The translations under genes were made by a program, and so were the position numbers. The notes beneath the pieces are model-generated. The model ran no database searches, was not told the origin of the DNA, and worked only from the letters and a program-made list of their open reading frames with translations. A stretch of 64,000 nucleotides of DNA from Cacajao melanocephalus (Eukaryota; Chordata; Mammalia; Primates; Pitheciidae). The DNA lies in assembly GCA_963573385.1 (NCBI GenBank), contig CAUYLG010041603.1:23930-87929 (forward strand), written 5' to 3'. Shown one piece after another: positions 30,080-41,539 of this stretch (the stretch's first letter is position 1; each line of letters opens with the position of its first letter).

Positions 30080-32500
30080 CCTTGGCCATGAAAAATATAA
30101 GTGTAGAAATGAAAAACTCAGTAGATGAGTGGAATAGCTGAATGGATACTTCCAAAGACTAAGCTGGTAAGCCAGAATTTCAAGTTGAGGAATTGTCCCA
30201 GATAGTACCAGGAAGGGTTAATGAGATGAAAAGAATAAAATTAACATTGAGAGATGTGGAAGACAGAAAAGTATCAGCATGCATTGAAAAGTATTCAATG
30301 CATGTTCCAGGAAGAAATAAAACAGTAATTCTGTATGCAAGAAGACACTGAAGTAGTATTTTAAAATTGCTTCCCACTTCAAGAACATCTTTGAAAGAAA
30401 TACTCTAGCAAAGAGAAGAGATTAATTCAGGAGAGAAAAATGAGGTATAGGAAGTATGGGTGAGTAAATAAGTTTTATTTTTGCTTACACATGCAATGAC
30501 CTCCTATACTTCCCTCTTACAAAAACCAAGCATAGCCATGATAATCCAAAGTAAACACTCTCGATAAGTATAAATTTAGTTATTATAAAAATTACAAATT
30601 AATGTTATAATTTAATGGGAATTTTATAAGGAAAAACCATTAAATGAATAGAAATAAGTTAACTGTTCAAGAAGAACATATGATTATCCAGAGGGAGACA
30701 AGAAAGAGGGAAAAGGAACAGCTTAAGTGCTGTTGGATTTTTTTAAAATGAGATTTTAAAATATATTGCTTCCAGGAGATACATATAACACAAAAAATAA
30801 GAAAAATTGAAAATATAGATTGTACAAACATTAATTAAAAAAACAAATTTTTGTATAACAATGTTCACATTACACAAAATTGAATTAAAAGGGGAAAACA
30901 TCACATGAGTTAAAGACGAAAGTTATACATTGTGAAAGGAGCTAGGAGAGAATATAATTGTGAATCACAATGCACCTTAAAATATGCAACTGAATAAAGC
31001 AACAGAGAACAATGTATAGATCAGCAACTATAGCTTGAGATTATAAGACAACCCTTTTAATAACTGACAGATCATACAGAAAATATAAGCAAAGAGATAA
31101 ATTTGAATTAATATGATAATCTGGACTGTGTGTAAAAACTATATTCTTAGCATTCTTAGAAAATAATAAATAGTACCATGTAATAAACACAAAAGAAGCC
31201 TTAATAAGTTCCAAAGAATCAAAAACTAATATGTTTTCTTATCATAATGCAACAAGATTAGAAATGAGTAACTTGTATAACTAAAAAATGTGTGCTATGT
31301 TGAGGGAAGGGGTGAGATGAGCATTCACTGATTAAGGAAGAAATCATCAGGCAAATTGCATTCACTTAGAGGTGAGTGACTATGAAGATTCCACACTTTA
31401 AATCTGTGAGATGCAGCTAAAGCGATATTTAGAGGGAAATTTAAACCTTTCATTAGATATAACAGAGAGCAACAACAACAAAAAGTTACTTCAAAAGAGT
31501 TCAGCATTCAACTCCAAAGGCTAGATAAAAAGCAACAAAGTCAACACAAAGAAACAAGAAGGAATTTAACAATGAAGATAAGGGCAGAAATTAACGAGAA
31601 CAGAAAAAGCAATTTAGATAATTAATAAAGTTGGTTCTTTGAAGACTAGTAAGATAGATTCATTTCTGGCTATATTAATCAAGGAAAAAGGGGAGAAGAT
31701 GCAAAGTAGGCATGCAACAGAATTTGAAGGTAAAAATACCTACCAGTATAACTTCAACAACTAAGATTTGAACAATAATGCAATACCCAAAATATAAAAT
31801 AAATAGACACAAGTCCATATTGATATAAATGATTAAGTGGAGGAGAATAGACAAATCTCCCAGGCAGAATTTCAAATAATTTATGTAGGTACTCTGTCCT
31901 GGAGGTGAAGAGCTTCTCACTTCCAAAAAGGGCACGCTATGGAAAGGGGAATGAAAAGCATCACTTCACAGTACAGAAACCTGGACAACCCACCGTCAGT
32001 CAGTGATCAAGGTCAACCTCAACAGTGATGAGTCATGTTGGTATTGTGTACACTTGATGTGATGTGATGAAAATGGCACTTTATCTTTGTGGTGTTCTTT
32101 CCCCAAATACATAATCCCTGTCTAATGAGGAGAAAATCAGACAAATCCGATTGAGTGACATTCTATAAATACCTAACAAGTACTCCTTAAAACTGTCCAA
32201 GTCATCCAAAACAAGGAAACTTTGAGAACCTGTCCCTGCTAAGAAGGGTCTAAGAAGACATAACTAAATGTACTATGGGATTCTGGGATCCTAGAACAGA
32301 AAAAAAATATTAGATGAAAAGTGTGGACTCTAAAATAATGTATTAACATTGGTTCATTAATGTAATAAATGTACCACACTAATGGAAGATTTACCAGTGG
32401 GGAAACCGAGTATGGGCTTTATGGGAGCTCTCTGTACTATCTTTGTAACTTTTTATAATTTCAAAACTGTCCTAAAAGAAATATTTGACTTCAAAAAAAT
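30080..32500 (+). mobile_element. L1M element with ORF remnants and 3' UTR
   Basis: An ORF1-like piece ('agaaatgaaaaactcagtag', 30105) is followed from about 30750 by ORF2 text: 'gtgagatgcagctaaagcga' (31407), 'ttagagggaaatttaaacc' (31429) and 'gttggttctttgaagactag' (31631). After about 31740 comes a long 3' UTR with 'gtaccacactaatggaaga' and 'ctctctgtactatctttgta', ending in an A-rich tail near 32500. Frames are shattered by stops and indels. The reading order fits an old L1MB/L1MC copy with internal losses. Confidence 0.75.
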
Positions 32501-32589
32501 ACTGTGAAGAAAAGCAGTGATAAGTTTGAAAATCTAGAAGGCAGGGACACATTTTTGAAAATAGAAAAAAATCTGACAAAGATCAAATT

Positions 32590-32845
32590 TGGTGCCTGGT
32601 AAGGGTTTGGTCTCTGCTTCCAAGATAGCACCTTGGATGCTATGTCCTCAGATGGTGGAAGGTCAAAAGGCAGAAAAGGGCCAAATGCTTTGTCTGGCCT
32701 CTTTTATAAAAGCCTAAATATCATTCACAAGGGAAAAGCCCTCATGACCATGTCACCTTCTAAAGGCCCCACCTCTTAATACTTTGCATTAGAGATTATA
32801 TTTCAACATAAATTTTGAAGGGGCACAAACTTTCCCATCATAGCA
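32590..32845 (-). mobile_element. MaLR-type LTR fragment (MLT1/MST-like)
   Basis: 'ctatgtcctcagatggtgga', 'gcctcttttataaaagccta', 'aaggccccacctcttaatac' and 'tttgaaggggcacaaac' ending in 'catcatagca' read as the reverse complement of a MaLR LTR whose first bases would be TGCTATGATG. It is truncated at its far end. Confidence 0.55.
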
Positions 32846-33199
32846 GAGGTATAATGATCAGAAGGTATGCAGGTGTTAAAGGCATAATAAACAACACCAT
32901 CTTTATGCCACATCAAGTCAGACAAAATAAGAAAAAGACATGTGAGTAAGGTAGATGGAAATAAAACATTACCTTATCACTGATGAAGCTGTTATTGAAG
33001 AATGGGCTTGGATCGGTCTGTCTAGTGGGTTTGCAGATATTTTACCTCTGAATTTTACAAGTTTACACTGCTGCTGGCACAGACAGAAAATTAGCCTGAT
33101 CTCACTGCATAGCTGACAGGTGAAGGAGTTCTTGGGCAGATGAGCTCCCAATTGGGATACTCAGAAAGGACTGAGCTACATATGCCTAGTTTCTTCTGA
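32846..33199. other. No recognised feature
   Basis: Short interval, no named repeat. Confidence 0.45.
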
Positions 33200-33310
33200 C
33201 TTCAGTTAAATCATTTTTACAAAATGAGGAGTAAATAAGGATACAGAAAGAGTCCAGAGTGAGGAAAAGAGGAAAACTTAAAAGGTCATTAATTTTGACT
33301 TAAAAAAAAT
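33200..33310 (+). mobile_element. L1M ORF2 fragment, 5' side of an L1P insertion
   Basis: 'agagtccagagtgaggaaaa' leading into 'aaaaggtcattaattttgac' fits the segment just before the reverse-transcriptase catalytic motif in old L1 ORF2. The text continues in the same order after the L1P at 33985, so this piece and 33985-35300 appear to be one L1M copy. Confidence 0.42.
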
Positions 33311-33972
33311 AGATGCTAGAGAGGTTGTGGAGAAAAAGGAACACTTATACACTGTTGGTGAGAGTGTAAATTAGTTCAACCATTGTGGAAGACAATGTGG
33401 ATATTCCTCAAAGACCTAAAGTCAGAAATACCATTTGACCCAGCAATCCCATTACTTGGTCATATACCCAAAGGAATATAAATCATTCTATTATAAAGAC
33501 ACATGCACATGTATGTTTACTGCAGCACTATTCACAATAGCAAAGACATGGAATCAACTTAAAAGCCCACCAATGACAGACTGGATAAAGAAAATGTGGT
33601 ACATATACACCATGGAATACTATGCAGTTATAAAAAAGAATGAGATCATATCCTTTGCAGTGGTATGGATGGAGCTGGAGGTCATTATCCTTAGCAAAAT
33701 AACACAGGACCAGAAAACCAAATACCACATGCTCTTACTTATAAATGGGAGCCAAATGATGAGAACATACGGACACATAGAGGGAAACAACACATGCTAG
33801 TGTCTTTCAAAGGGTGGAGGGTGGGAGGAGGGAGAGGATCAGGAAAAATAAGCTGTGTACTTGGCTTAATAACTGATTGATGAAATAATCTACCCAACAG
33901 ATCCCCCTGACACAACTTTGCCTATGTAACAAACCTGCATTTGTACTCCTGAACTTAAAAGAAAAAATAAAA
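33311..33972 (+). mobile_element. 5'-truncated L1P inserted in an older L1M
   Basis: It begins in late ORF2 ('agatgctagagaggttgtgg') and runs through the ORF2 end, the G-rich 3' UTR ('ggtggagggtgggaggaggg' at 33812) and 'gaacttaaaagaaaaaataa'. Similar sequences flank it (aaaggtcattaatttt from 33281 and aaaagtcattatttat from 33969), which suggests an imperfect target duplication. It is far less diverged than the L1M around it. Confidence 0.93.
33435..33800 (+). pseudogene. L1 ORF2 C-terminal remnant
   Basis: A 121-codon open frame holding the last part of L1 ORF2 protein: it keeps the 'WIKKMW-YTMEYYAVIKKNE' region in outline. ORF2p is the endonuclease and reverse transcriptase of L1; this piece lies after both catalytic domains, in the C-terminal segment. 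The element is 5'-truncated, so no functional protein can be made. Confidence 0.88.
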
Positions 33973-33984
33973 GTCATTATTTAT

Positions 33985-35300
33985 AGATGACTTGCTCATC
34001 CATATAGCTTATTCACATTCAAGTCCTATCCAAATCAATAGAATAAACTGGTAATTAATAAGAGAGTTTAGTAAAGTTTCCAATTAAAAAATATCAATAT
34101 ATGTAAATCAATAACACTGGTTTAGTCACTGATTAGAAAATACAATAGAAAATAAGACATCACCTATAATAGCTCCAATACTAAAGTATCCAGTAATTAG
34201 TAAATAAGACACAAGGTCCTTCATGAGAAAAATACCAGGTCTCTATTAAGGTATATTAAAGGAGAACTAAATAAGTGGGAATATATACTATGATCATGAA
34301 TGGGATAATCTATCAAAAATATCAATTCTTTCCAAGTTAATCTGTGAATTCAGTAGAATTTCAAGCAAAATCCTAGTAGTCATTTGATAGAACTTGACAA
34401 ACTGATGCCAACCTTTAAGTTGAGGAATAAAACTTCACAAATGGACAAGATCATTTTGAGACAGAAAAACAAAGTGGAATGAACTAACTTACCAACTATC
34501 ACACATATGACAATGTACAGTAATAAAGAATGAATACTAAAGCACAGTAATAGGCAACAGAATAGCCTTGAAGGAAATCCATGAATCCATGGACTTACTA
34601 TGTAATGAAAACAACCCCACATACGTATGGGGAAAGAATGGATTATTTAGCTAATGATGTTGAGAAATCTGGTTCATTATATGGAGATTTGTATATATGT
34701 ATACATATACACATTTATATACACATAAATATATATATATACACATTTATATGTATATATAAATAAAACTATATAAAATAAATTACAAATGGATGAAAAT
34801 ATAAGTATAAAAGGTAAGTATTTAAAGCTGACAAGAGGAAAGGTAAGAAGTATTTTCGTAACCATGTTCTTAAGGAAGGTCATGAAACAAAGGTTGTAAT
34901 GAAAATAAGGGTGGACTGTGCATCAAAATGAAAGACTTCTGCTCAACAAGGGACATCATAGCAAAGCAAAGAGGCAGTGAGAGAGAACATGTTTTCAAAG
35001 CCTAAAATGCTTAAGAGGTAACAATTGAGAATATACTAGATATTCATGCAACTCAGCAAACAAAATGATAGAACCTGAAGCAGCAATCAGAAATAATGAA
35101 CAATATTTACATAACTGCAAGACTCAATCTTGACAACACATTGTTGAATGGAAAAAAGCAAGAAACAAAATTTATAGCACCATATATTTAAGTAAATTGC
35201 AGCATATAAAAATCTATCCAATATGCTTTTTGATAATATACATAACCATAGAGATTGAGTAGATTGAGCAACTATGCAGGAAAGGAGTGGGAGAGTGTGG
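33985..35300 (+). mobile_element. L1M ORF2 and 3' end, 3' side of the L1P insertion
   Basis: It opens at the region encoding the RT F-A-D-D-like motif ('atttatagatgacttgctca') and continues through 'ctaaataagtgggaatatat', 'atcatgaatgggataatcta', 'tcaagcaaaatcctagtag' and 'ctggttcattatatgga' to 'gacttctgctcaacaaggg' (34932) and an A/T-rich 3' end. Stops occur in all frames. Same orientation as, and apparently continuous with, 33200-33310. Confidence 0.72.
34690..34775. repeat. AT-rich (TA/CATATA) low-complexity tract
   Basis: Alternating TATATA, ACACAT and TATACA words inside the L1M 3' region. It encodes the Tyr/Ile-rich frames seen on both strands, which are not genes. Confidence 0.9.
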
Positions 35301-35638
35301 TTTAAAGGGGTCAACTCAAAGAAAATATAAAAAAAACAAAGACTCGGCATCACTTGACGATGATCATCTGCTACAAACTAAGAGGCATGTTGAATTCTTT
35401 CATGTGGATCTATGGTTGAAGAAAAAAGGAAGAAAGGGGAAGGGAGGAGGCAGGGGAGAAAGGGAAAGAGCATAACAGAGAAAGGGTCCATCGGAAAAAT
35501 AGAGAAGCAGAGATGACCCAAGTGGTTTTCATTTCCCACTTCCCAATGCCTCATGGCTGTAGTCCTCTTCTGGTCTTATTCGTGCATAGGGAGAGTAGGT
35601 TCAGAAGGATAGCATGTATTTCGACAAGGGGAGAGTGT
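35301..35638. other. No recognised feature; purine tract
   Basis: A purine-rich run at 35417-35475 (GGAAG, GGGAGG and GAAAG words) and no named repeat. Confidence 0.5.
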
Positions 35639-36011
35639 TGGTATAGTCTGCTTCCATACTGCTATAAAGAACTGCCCAAGAGTGAATACTTTATAAAGGA
35701 AAGAGGTTTAATTGACTCACAGTTGAGCATAGCTGGGGAGGCTCTAGGAAATTCACAATCATGGCAGAAGGCAAAGGGAAGGAAGGCGCTTTCTTCACAA
35801 GGTGGCAGGAACAAGAAGTGCCGAGCAAAGTGGGAGAAGAGCCTCTTATGAGGCTCAGATCTTGTGAGAACTCACTGTCACGAGAACAGCTTGGGAGAAA
35901 CTGCCCCCATGATTCAATTACCTCGACCTGGTCTCTCCATGACACGTGGGGATTGTGGGGATTACAATTCAAGATGAGGTTTGGGTGGAGACACAAAGCC
36001 TGATCATATCA
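35639..36011 (-). mobile_element. Solo MST/THE1 LTR
   Basis: Minus-strand start TGATATGATCAGGCTTTGTG and plus-strand 'agaggtttaattgactcaca', 'aatcatggcagaaggcaaag', 'tcttgtgagaactcactgtc' and 'ggggattacaattcaagatg' match the MST/THE1 LTR over 373 bp. It is solo, in the same orientation as the two others in this window, and lacks an obvious 5-bp duplication. Confidence 0.86.
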
Positions 36012-36319
36012 GGGGCTATAAGAATAAGCTGGGAGAAGGGTGTTGCCTTACTCATCTTTGAAATAAGAAGTGTTTTCTCAAATACATATATAATGTGTAA
36101 TCATTTAGATCCATTTGGATCAAATAAGCCCCCCTGGGACTTAATTTCTGAAGTCTATCTTCAATTTAAAGTCTTGTTTTCCAATCACTCCCAAAGAAAA
36201 TCTGACTATTCTATACTCAAGTCACACTTAAGGGGTCGCTGAATGCAAAATATAAAGACATTCTTGGGATATGGCTTCCACTACTTTTTTTCTTCCTAGT
36301 ACATTAGATTTCAGATTAC
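36012..36319. other. No recognised feature
   Basis: Interval between two LTRs, no internal retroviral sequence that I recognise. Confidence 0.5.
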
Positions 36320-36699
36320 TGTCAAAACACAAAAAATTACAGCTTTAAAGATCTTAATTGGATTTTATTCTTGATTCAAAAATTGGGCAGCCCTCAGAAG
36401 CAGAACAGGTTCAAACAACTCCAGCTTGCAAGGTGGTTAGACAGTATTTACAGACAGAAAATGGAAGTGAGAAATAGAGACAGCTTAATTGGTTGCAGCT
36501 CGGCATCTTGCCTTATTTGAATCAGCTGGCTGCCTACAATTGACTGACTGAAGCTCAGCTGCTGTAACCAACTGAAGCCCAGCTGTTTACCCAAGTGCAC
36601 TCCTAAGTTAATTAGTTCCATTTAGCATGAGCGACTCCATATTGGTTCGGTTTGTTGAGCCCAGCACAGCAGCCTAGTTCAAATCAATAGGCTCCTACA
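36320..36699 (-). mobile_element. ERV1-type LTR (MER4-group-like)
   Basis: Minus-strand start TGTAGGAGCCTATTGATTTG and end ...TTTTGACA give TG...CA termini over 380 bp. Near the 3' end the minus strand reads 'gcttctgagggctgcccaat' and 'aattaagatctttaaagc', the part where MER4-type LTRs carry 'ctcaattaa'. No clear 4-bp duplication. Family placement is tentative. Confidence 0.6.
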
Positions 36700-37498
36700 A
36701 ATTTTTATATTTAACATTTTAAATGAAATGGAATAATATTTAAATAAAATGTTTCTGCTACTTACTTTTCTTTTCTGGATGTTAAATTTTGGATTACAAA
36801 GCCATCTCAGGGACGTTTCCATGCCATTGGTGTTTGAGCCTGGATCACTGAATAAGCGTATGATGCATTAACCAGAATGGTATAACTTCCACTCTCCACT
36901 AGCAGTTCCTTCCATGTCTCCAGTTGCCTGCCCTTTTCTCTAAATGGCTTTTATTTGCAGGATTTCATCTGCATTCAATTCATTGGTCCTCCTCTAATTA
37001 GCCAAAAGTATCTCATTATCAGCCCATGACTGGTTAATTATCTGATTACCTGCAGTATCAATCAACAAGACATCTCCTCCGATTTAATCTGTAAGCTCAC
37101 AGCACTTAGACATCATGCGTTCCTTTCCTGTCAGACATTTATTAAAGAGAGAGGATGTATTGCCCTCTCAGCAGCTCTTTCTTTTATTGTTATCAGCTTC
37201 TCAGTACAGGTGGTTAAACCTCCATTGTGATACCCCCTCTAGTCTGGACTTGGACTTTAAAAGCTGTTTTGTACTCTTGGGGGACTCAGTAGTATCATGA
37301 GCCTCCAAACAATGACTTTTGGAATCACACAGAAAAGCTCTTACTGGAATATATTGGGAAAAGGCAGTGGGAGGCTGTGAATCTCCTTTATGCCTTTGGT
37401 TAACAGAACTTAATAACCGATATTTCAAAGGCCATATTAGGTCTTGAATTAATGTTCCTTTACAAAAATAACTTGGCCTGATTTCTTGAGGCCTACAA
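36700..37498. other. No recognised feature
   Basis: About 0.8 kb, no named repeat. Confidence 0.5.
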
Positions 37499-37528
37499 CG
37501 TGTGTGTGTGTGTGTGTCTGTGTGTGTG
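37499..37528. repeat. (TG)n microsatellite
   Basis: About 14 TG units with one CTG interruption. The 131-codon minus-strand frame at 37201-37596 crosses it and gains a His/Thr run from it. Confidence 0.95.
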
Positions 37529-38359
37529 GTGGGGGCAGTAATTGGATGGAATGGAGTCTTAGAAGACAGGATTTTTAACAAAATGTGTTTCTTCATTTTG
37601 GTAAAGTTTTCTCATCTCCAGTGTACAAGAACTCCATCTATTCAAATTTTTCTGAGTGCCTGTTATAGTCAAAACTTATGCTAGGTACTGGGGACACTGA
37701 GATGAAGGTGAGACAATGAGTAGATAAGTACTGCCTGGTTTGTAAGGCTGAAAAAAGTAATGAAAGGAAAACTCTTCTAACGTGCAAGACCTTTGGTTCT
37801 GATGATGTTTGTAAAAAGGGTCAAAACAAAGCTATTCCTTCTCTTGGAAAAATTCCCTGAATAGACTAATGCTGAATTTCTTAGGACTTTTTTTCACTCA
37901 TGTTATCCTATTACAACTAGAGAATACCAGCAGATGTTTAATTCAGACCCCGAATAGCATATATTGTTTGAAACCTCTGTTTTTCAGCAGAGGTACATGG
38001 AGCAAATCAATCGAGCCCAAAAGAGAAGCTGCAGTATGATTTTAGGCATTCAATTTTCTATTGATTTTCTTGTTACAAGTACACTTCTGTATGTACAACT
38101 TTAGAAGGAAAAGCATCTATATGCTATTAAACTGCCCTTCTGCCATTCCAGATTAGCTGAGTGATACTTTGACTAACAGATAATGTGCGATGTTCTTCCA
38201 TCCTCAGAGAGGGAAACAGTTAAACTCTTAAAGCAAGAGAAAAAATGCCATGTATCATGTCTGAGGCAAGCGCCAAGGACTTGGAGGAGCTTCCTGTTTG
38301 CAGCCAGTGCAAATTATCTTGGGATCCTGCAGTTAGAATTATAGGGTGCCTTTATATAT
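37529..38359. other. Mostly unrecognised; weak MIR/L2-like piece
   Basis: At 37645-37735 'gagtgcctgttatagtcaaa' and 'ctaggtactggggacactga' resemble the 'gcacctactatgtgccagg... ggtgctggggata' segment shared by MIR/L2-class repeats. The rest is unassigned. Confidence 0.4.
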
Positions 38360-38830
38360 CCCCAAACCCCTAATGGTGGGACTGTGAATAGGTATGTCCA
38401 ATTTGAAGAGAGTTTGGCATTTCTATTAAATTTGAGGATACACAGACTTTACCTAGTGATACAAGAACTCTATCACCAGACAAATACCTTACAAAAACTT
38501 CTACATAAATATACCAGTACAATGATTCCAGCAGAAAAGATGCAAACAACCTGAATGTCCATCAACCCGTACAGGGAGGAATGGATCAGCTGTGGTAGTT
38601 ACGTAGTGAAATGGTATGGCAATCAGAAGAGTACACTATAATTATACACATCTACATAAATGGATTTCACAAAGATGATGTCAAGTGGAAGACACATGTC
38701 AAAAAATGATAATGGTAGGACGCCATTCATACCAAGTTCTAAAACAAGCAAATTAGCAAGTCTGTTTAGAGATGCACAGGAAGATGTTAAAACTATAAAG
38801 AAGGCCAATAAAATGGCTACCATGAAAACC
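38360..38830 (+). mobile_element. L1M/HAL1 end of ORF2
   Basis: 'aatggtgggactgtgaatag', 'gagagtttggcatttctatt', 'aacaacctgaatgtccatca' and 'ggaatggatcagctgtgg' follow the end of old L1 ORF2 in order, then 'catcataccaagttct'-like 3' text. Small frames on both strands at 38623-38860 are incidental. Confidence 0.66.
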
Positions 38831-38997
38831 AATGTAGTGGAAGCAGCACACAAATGTTGAGGGAAGGGAAGGCAATATTCTGTTTTGCAGGAGGCATTGC
38901 AGAAAATATTATCTCGAGTGTAATTGCAAAGGCATTTTATTTGTAACTAGTAAATTGTGCATATGTTTCTATGCACTATTCTGCATGTCTGTCACAT

Positions 38998-39177
38998 TGT
39001 TAGGGTCACTTATGCTATTGAAGCAGCAGGACAGGGCATCCCACATGGCTTGCCTGTCCAGGGAAGGTTTAGAGCATGAATAAATGGAGTCCTTGTATTC
39101 TTGTAAACAGGCTCCTTCCCAAGGGAAAAGGGCTAAGCTGAGCTGAAATCAGCATGCCCAGTTATTCTTTCCAAATA
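38998..39177 (+). repeat. Local direct duplication, copy A
   Basis: About 180 bp that recur at 40404-40582 in the same orientation at roughly 85% identity by eye. Shared blocks include 'agcagcaggacagggcatc', 'ttcttgtaaacaggctc', 'gggaaaagggctaagctgag' and 'catgcccagttattctttc'. Sequence outside the block is unrelated. It could be two copies of an interspersed repeat that I do not recognise or a local duplication. Confidence 0.85.
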
Positions 39178-39852
39178 AAGAAAAAATAGTCTCCCTTTCC
39201 TGGAAATATGATCCAGTGCTGTTGACTCAAGCCTGTCAGGAACACTCAAGACAGGCTTCCCTCTACTCCAGATGCTTGGGGCTCATTCACACTGTCATTC
39301 AGGATCTGCTCCTGCATTTCTTCATGACCCACAGGGTAGAAGCAATTAGCTGATGATGCCCTCCCTGCACAGAAGTCTTTCCCAGCATCAGCCCCTGCCA
39401 GCTGTATCTACAGAATCTGCATCTCTTTGGGGGATCACTCTGTAAGCACAGACTGCAGCTCACTGACAGCCTCCAGGGATCAGAGCTGCACTTCTGGGTC
39501 AACATGAGTTGAAAACAGTGGCAATATTCTCATTTAACTGTGGACTCTGATTTCAAACCTCTGGAGCATAGACACTGGGTGGGGAGTATTAGGGTTTGAT
39601 TGAAAGAGAAGAGCGACTAGGGAATGAAGCTGCTGATCCAGAGGAGACACATTCCCTCTGATGAAGCCTTTTCTGCATGTGTATGATCCGTGTATTGCCA
39701 ACTACTCCCAGGTGAAGAAACGCATAGGAACTGACGTGTTGGTGTGGTTTGGTGAATTTATTGATTCACTCGACCAGCATGGCTGACTAACTTCTGGGTC
39801 TCAGATGAGACCTAGCCCTACAGTGAAGAAATTTTAAAACGCAGATCATACC
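39178..39852. other. No recognised feature
   Basis: GC-balanced interval between duplicated blocks. A 68-codon minus-strand frame at 39299-39505 has no recognisable domain. Confidence 0.45.
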
Positions 39853-39941
39853 CTTGGGAAGCTCAAAGACAAAATACAAGACAGATATGCAGGTAACCGA
39901 AGCTATATCTTCTGATGCTTATAATGGGAGATACAAACACA
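39853..39941 (-). repeat. Inverted local duplication, copy 1
   Basis: The reverse complement of this 89-bp stretch matches 41442-41530 at 79 of 89 positions (no gaps). Shared words include 'ttgtatctcccattata', 'catcagaagat' and 'gtctttgagcttcccaag'. Similarity stops sharply at the 'cttcccaag' end. Confidence 0.88.
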
Positions 39942-40403
39942 AGTGCATAGAGGAGGCGTGTACCTAGCCTAAGGGAGGGGAGGGGGGAAGGGGCGTAGCT
40001 ACTTGGTTGGTATTCACTGAATTCACTGTGACCAAACCTAAAATCACCATCTTCTTTTCCAAAACCCTTTTCTCCCCCTGTATCTCCAGTCCAGAGTAAT
40101 ACCTTCCCATCTTTTCTCAAGAAAACTGAGGAGAGGGAAAAACCCAAGCAGAAAGAAATGGGGAATCATATTTAGGTCTGGTCTCTCATTGACCACCTCT
40201 TTTATTCATTGCCAGTGCTGGGTTCTTCAAAGGGTGCCATTCAGTGATACTCTTCTAGACCACAAGTATGAGCAAATTGAGAAAGAAACAAAGAGTAGGA
40301 GGTGGCACCAAAATGTTACCTTTTCCCCCAGGAGAGGCTCAGTAGAAGACGTGGCTTTAGATCTGTGGACCAAGAGGGCTTGCAAATACTGAGGCTCAAA
40401 ATT
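39942..40403. other. No recognised feature
   Basis: G-rich patch at 39970-39997 and otherwise no named repeat. Confidence 0.45.
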
Positions 40404-40582
40404 TGTTAGGGTCACCCACGCAATCGCAGCAGCAGGACAGGGCATCTCACGTGGATTGCCTGTCTGGGTAGGATTTAGGGCATGAAGAAATGGAGCACTT
40501 GGATTCTTGTAAACAGGCTCACTCCAGAGGGAAAAGGGCTAAGCTGAGCTGAACTGAGCATGCCCAGTTATTCTTTCCAAAT
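40404..40582 (+). repeat. Local direct duplication, copy B
   Basis: Second copy of the block at 38998-39177, about 1.4 kb downstream in the same orientation. The two copies end at the same point ('ctttccaaat'). Confidence 0.85.
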
Positions 40583-40869
40583 TCACCAATTCAGTGTCAC
40601 TCCACCTCCCTCAAGAAGGAAGAGAATGCAAATAGTATAAGAGTCCACGTATGTGCTTAAGAAAAAAATCCTTCCTTATGGAAACCCAGAGTGTACAAAA
40701 GTCTAGTCCTATTTGGTAAATATCTCATGATTTTGTCGGCTTGTCTCCAAACCCATTGCTATAACTATCGCCTTTGTCCAGACGTTCTCCAGTTAATTGC
40801 CTGAATTGCTCCTTCCTATTCAAGTTGACTCCTGAATCCATGTCTAAGGCCAAATAACCTTTGTATATA
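40583..40869. other. No recognised feature
   Basis: May be the diverged 5' side of the L2 that follows. Confidence 0.4.
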
Positions 40870-41215
40870 CCAACACAGTCTCATCTTTTCCACCTTAAAA
40901 TACTTTTTTGGGTCACCTTTGTTTCCATGATCAAGCTCAGAGTCATTTGCTTGAGACACAAGATCTTTAATCAACTATATTTTGCCAATGTGCCTTGATT
41001 TACTCTTTGGACACTTTGTCATGTTTTCTTCCTTCCAGCTAGTTCAAATTACTGGCAGTTCCTAATAAACAAACCAAGATCTTTTATACCTTCCTCATCC
41101 TCCATCCTTCTGCCTGAAATGGCTTCTTTTCCTTTCTCTTCTGGGGCAACTCTTACTTGGCCTTGAAAACAGTGTCACTCCCACTGACTTTCATCCAGCA
41201 ACCCCCCACAACCCT
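40870..41215 (+). mobile_element. L2 LINE, 5' piece
   Basis: 'gcttgagacacaagatcttt', 'gccaatgtgccttgatttac', 'aagatcttttataccttcct' and 'ccttctgcctgaaatggctt' follow the end of L2 ORF2 and its 3' UTR ('...gccttcaagctcttcc...ccctctgcctggaa...' order). It is then interrupted by an L1P 3' end and resumes near 41540. Confidence 0.6.
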
Positions 41216-41221
41216 GCACAT

Positions 41222-41420
41222 GTTTTGGGGTATATGTGCAGATCAAGCAGGATTGTTACATAGGTATACACATGCCATGGTGGTTTGCTGCATCCATCCC
41301 CATGTCATCTACATTAGGTATTTCTCCTAATTTTATCCCACGCCCTGCTATCCCTCCCCTAGTCCCCCTACCCACCAGTGGGCTCCAGTGTGTGATGTTC
41401 CCCTCCCTGTGTCTATGTGC
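41222..41420 (-). mobile_element. L1P 3' UTR fragment, antisense
   Basis: 'ggtatatgtgcagatcaagc', 'catggtggtttgctgcatcc', 'acattaggtatttctcctaa' and 'gtgtgatgttcccctccctg' are the antisense L1P 3' end, about 200 bp. There is no clear poly(T) at its left edge, so the tail has been lost or this is part of a rearrangement. Confidence 0.9.
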
Positions 41421-41441
41421 TTGTATGTGTCCATGTGCACC

Positions 41442-41530
41442 TGTGCTTGTATCTCCCATTATACACATCAGAAGATGTACCTGCAGTTACCTGCATACCT
41501 ATCTTGTATTCTGTCTTTGAGCTTCCCAAG
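41442..41530 (+). repeat. Inverted local duplication, copy 2
   Basis: Partner of 39853-39941 in the opposite orientation, centre-to-centre distance about 1.6 kb. It lies immediately after the L1P 3' fragment and before the L2 3' end. Confidence 0.88.
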
Positions 41531-41539
41531 CAGATTCTC

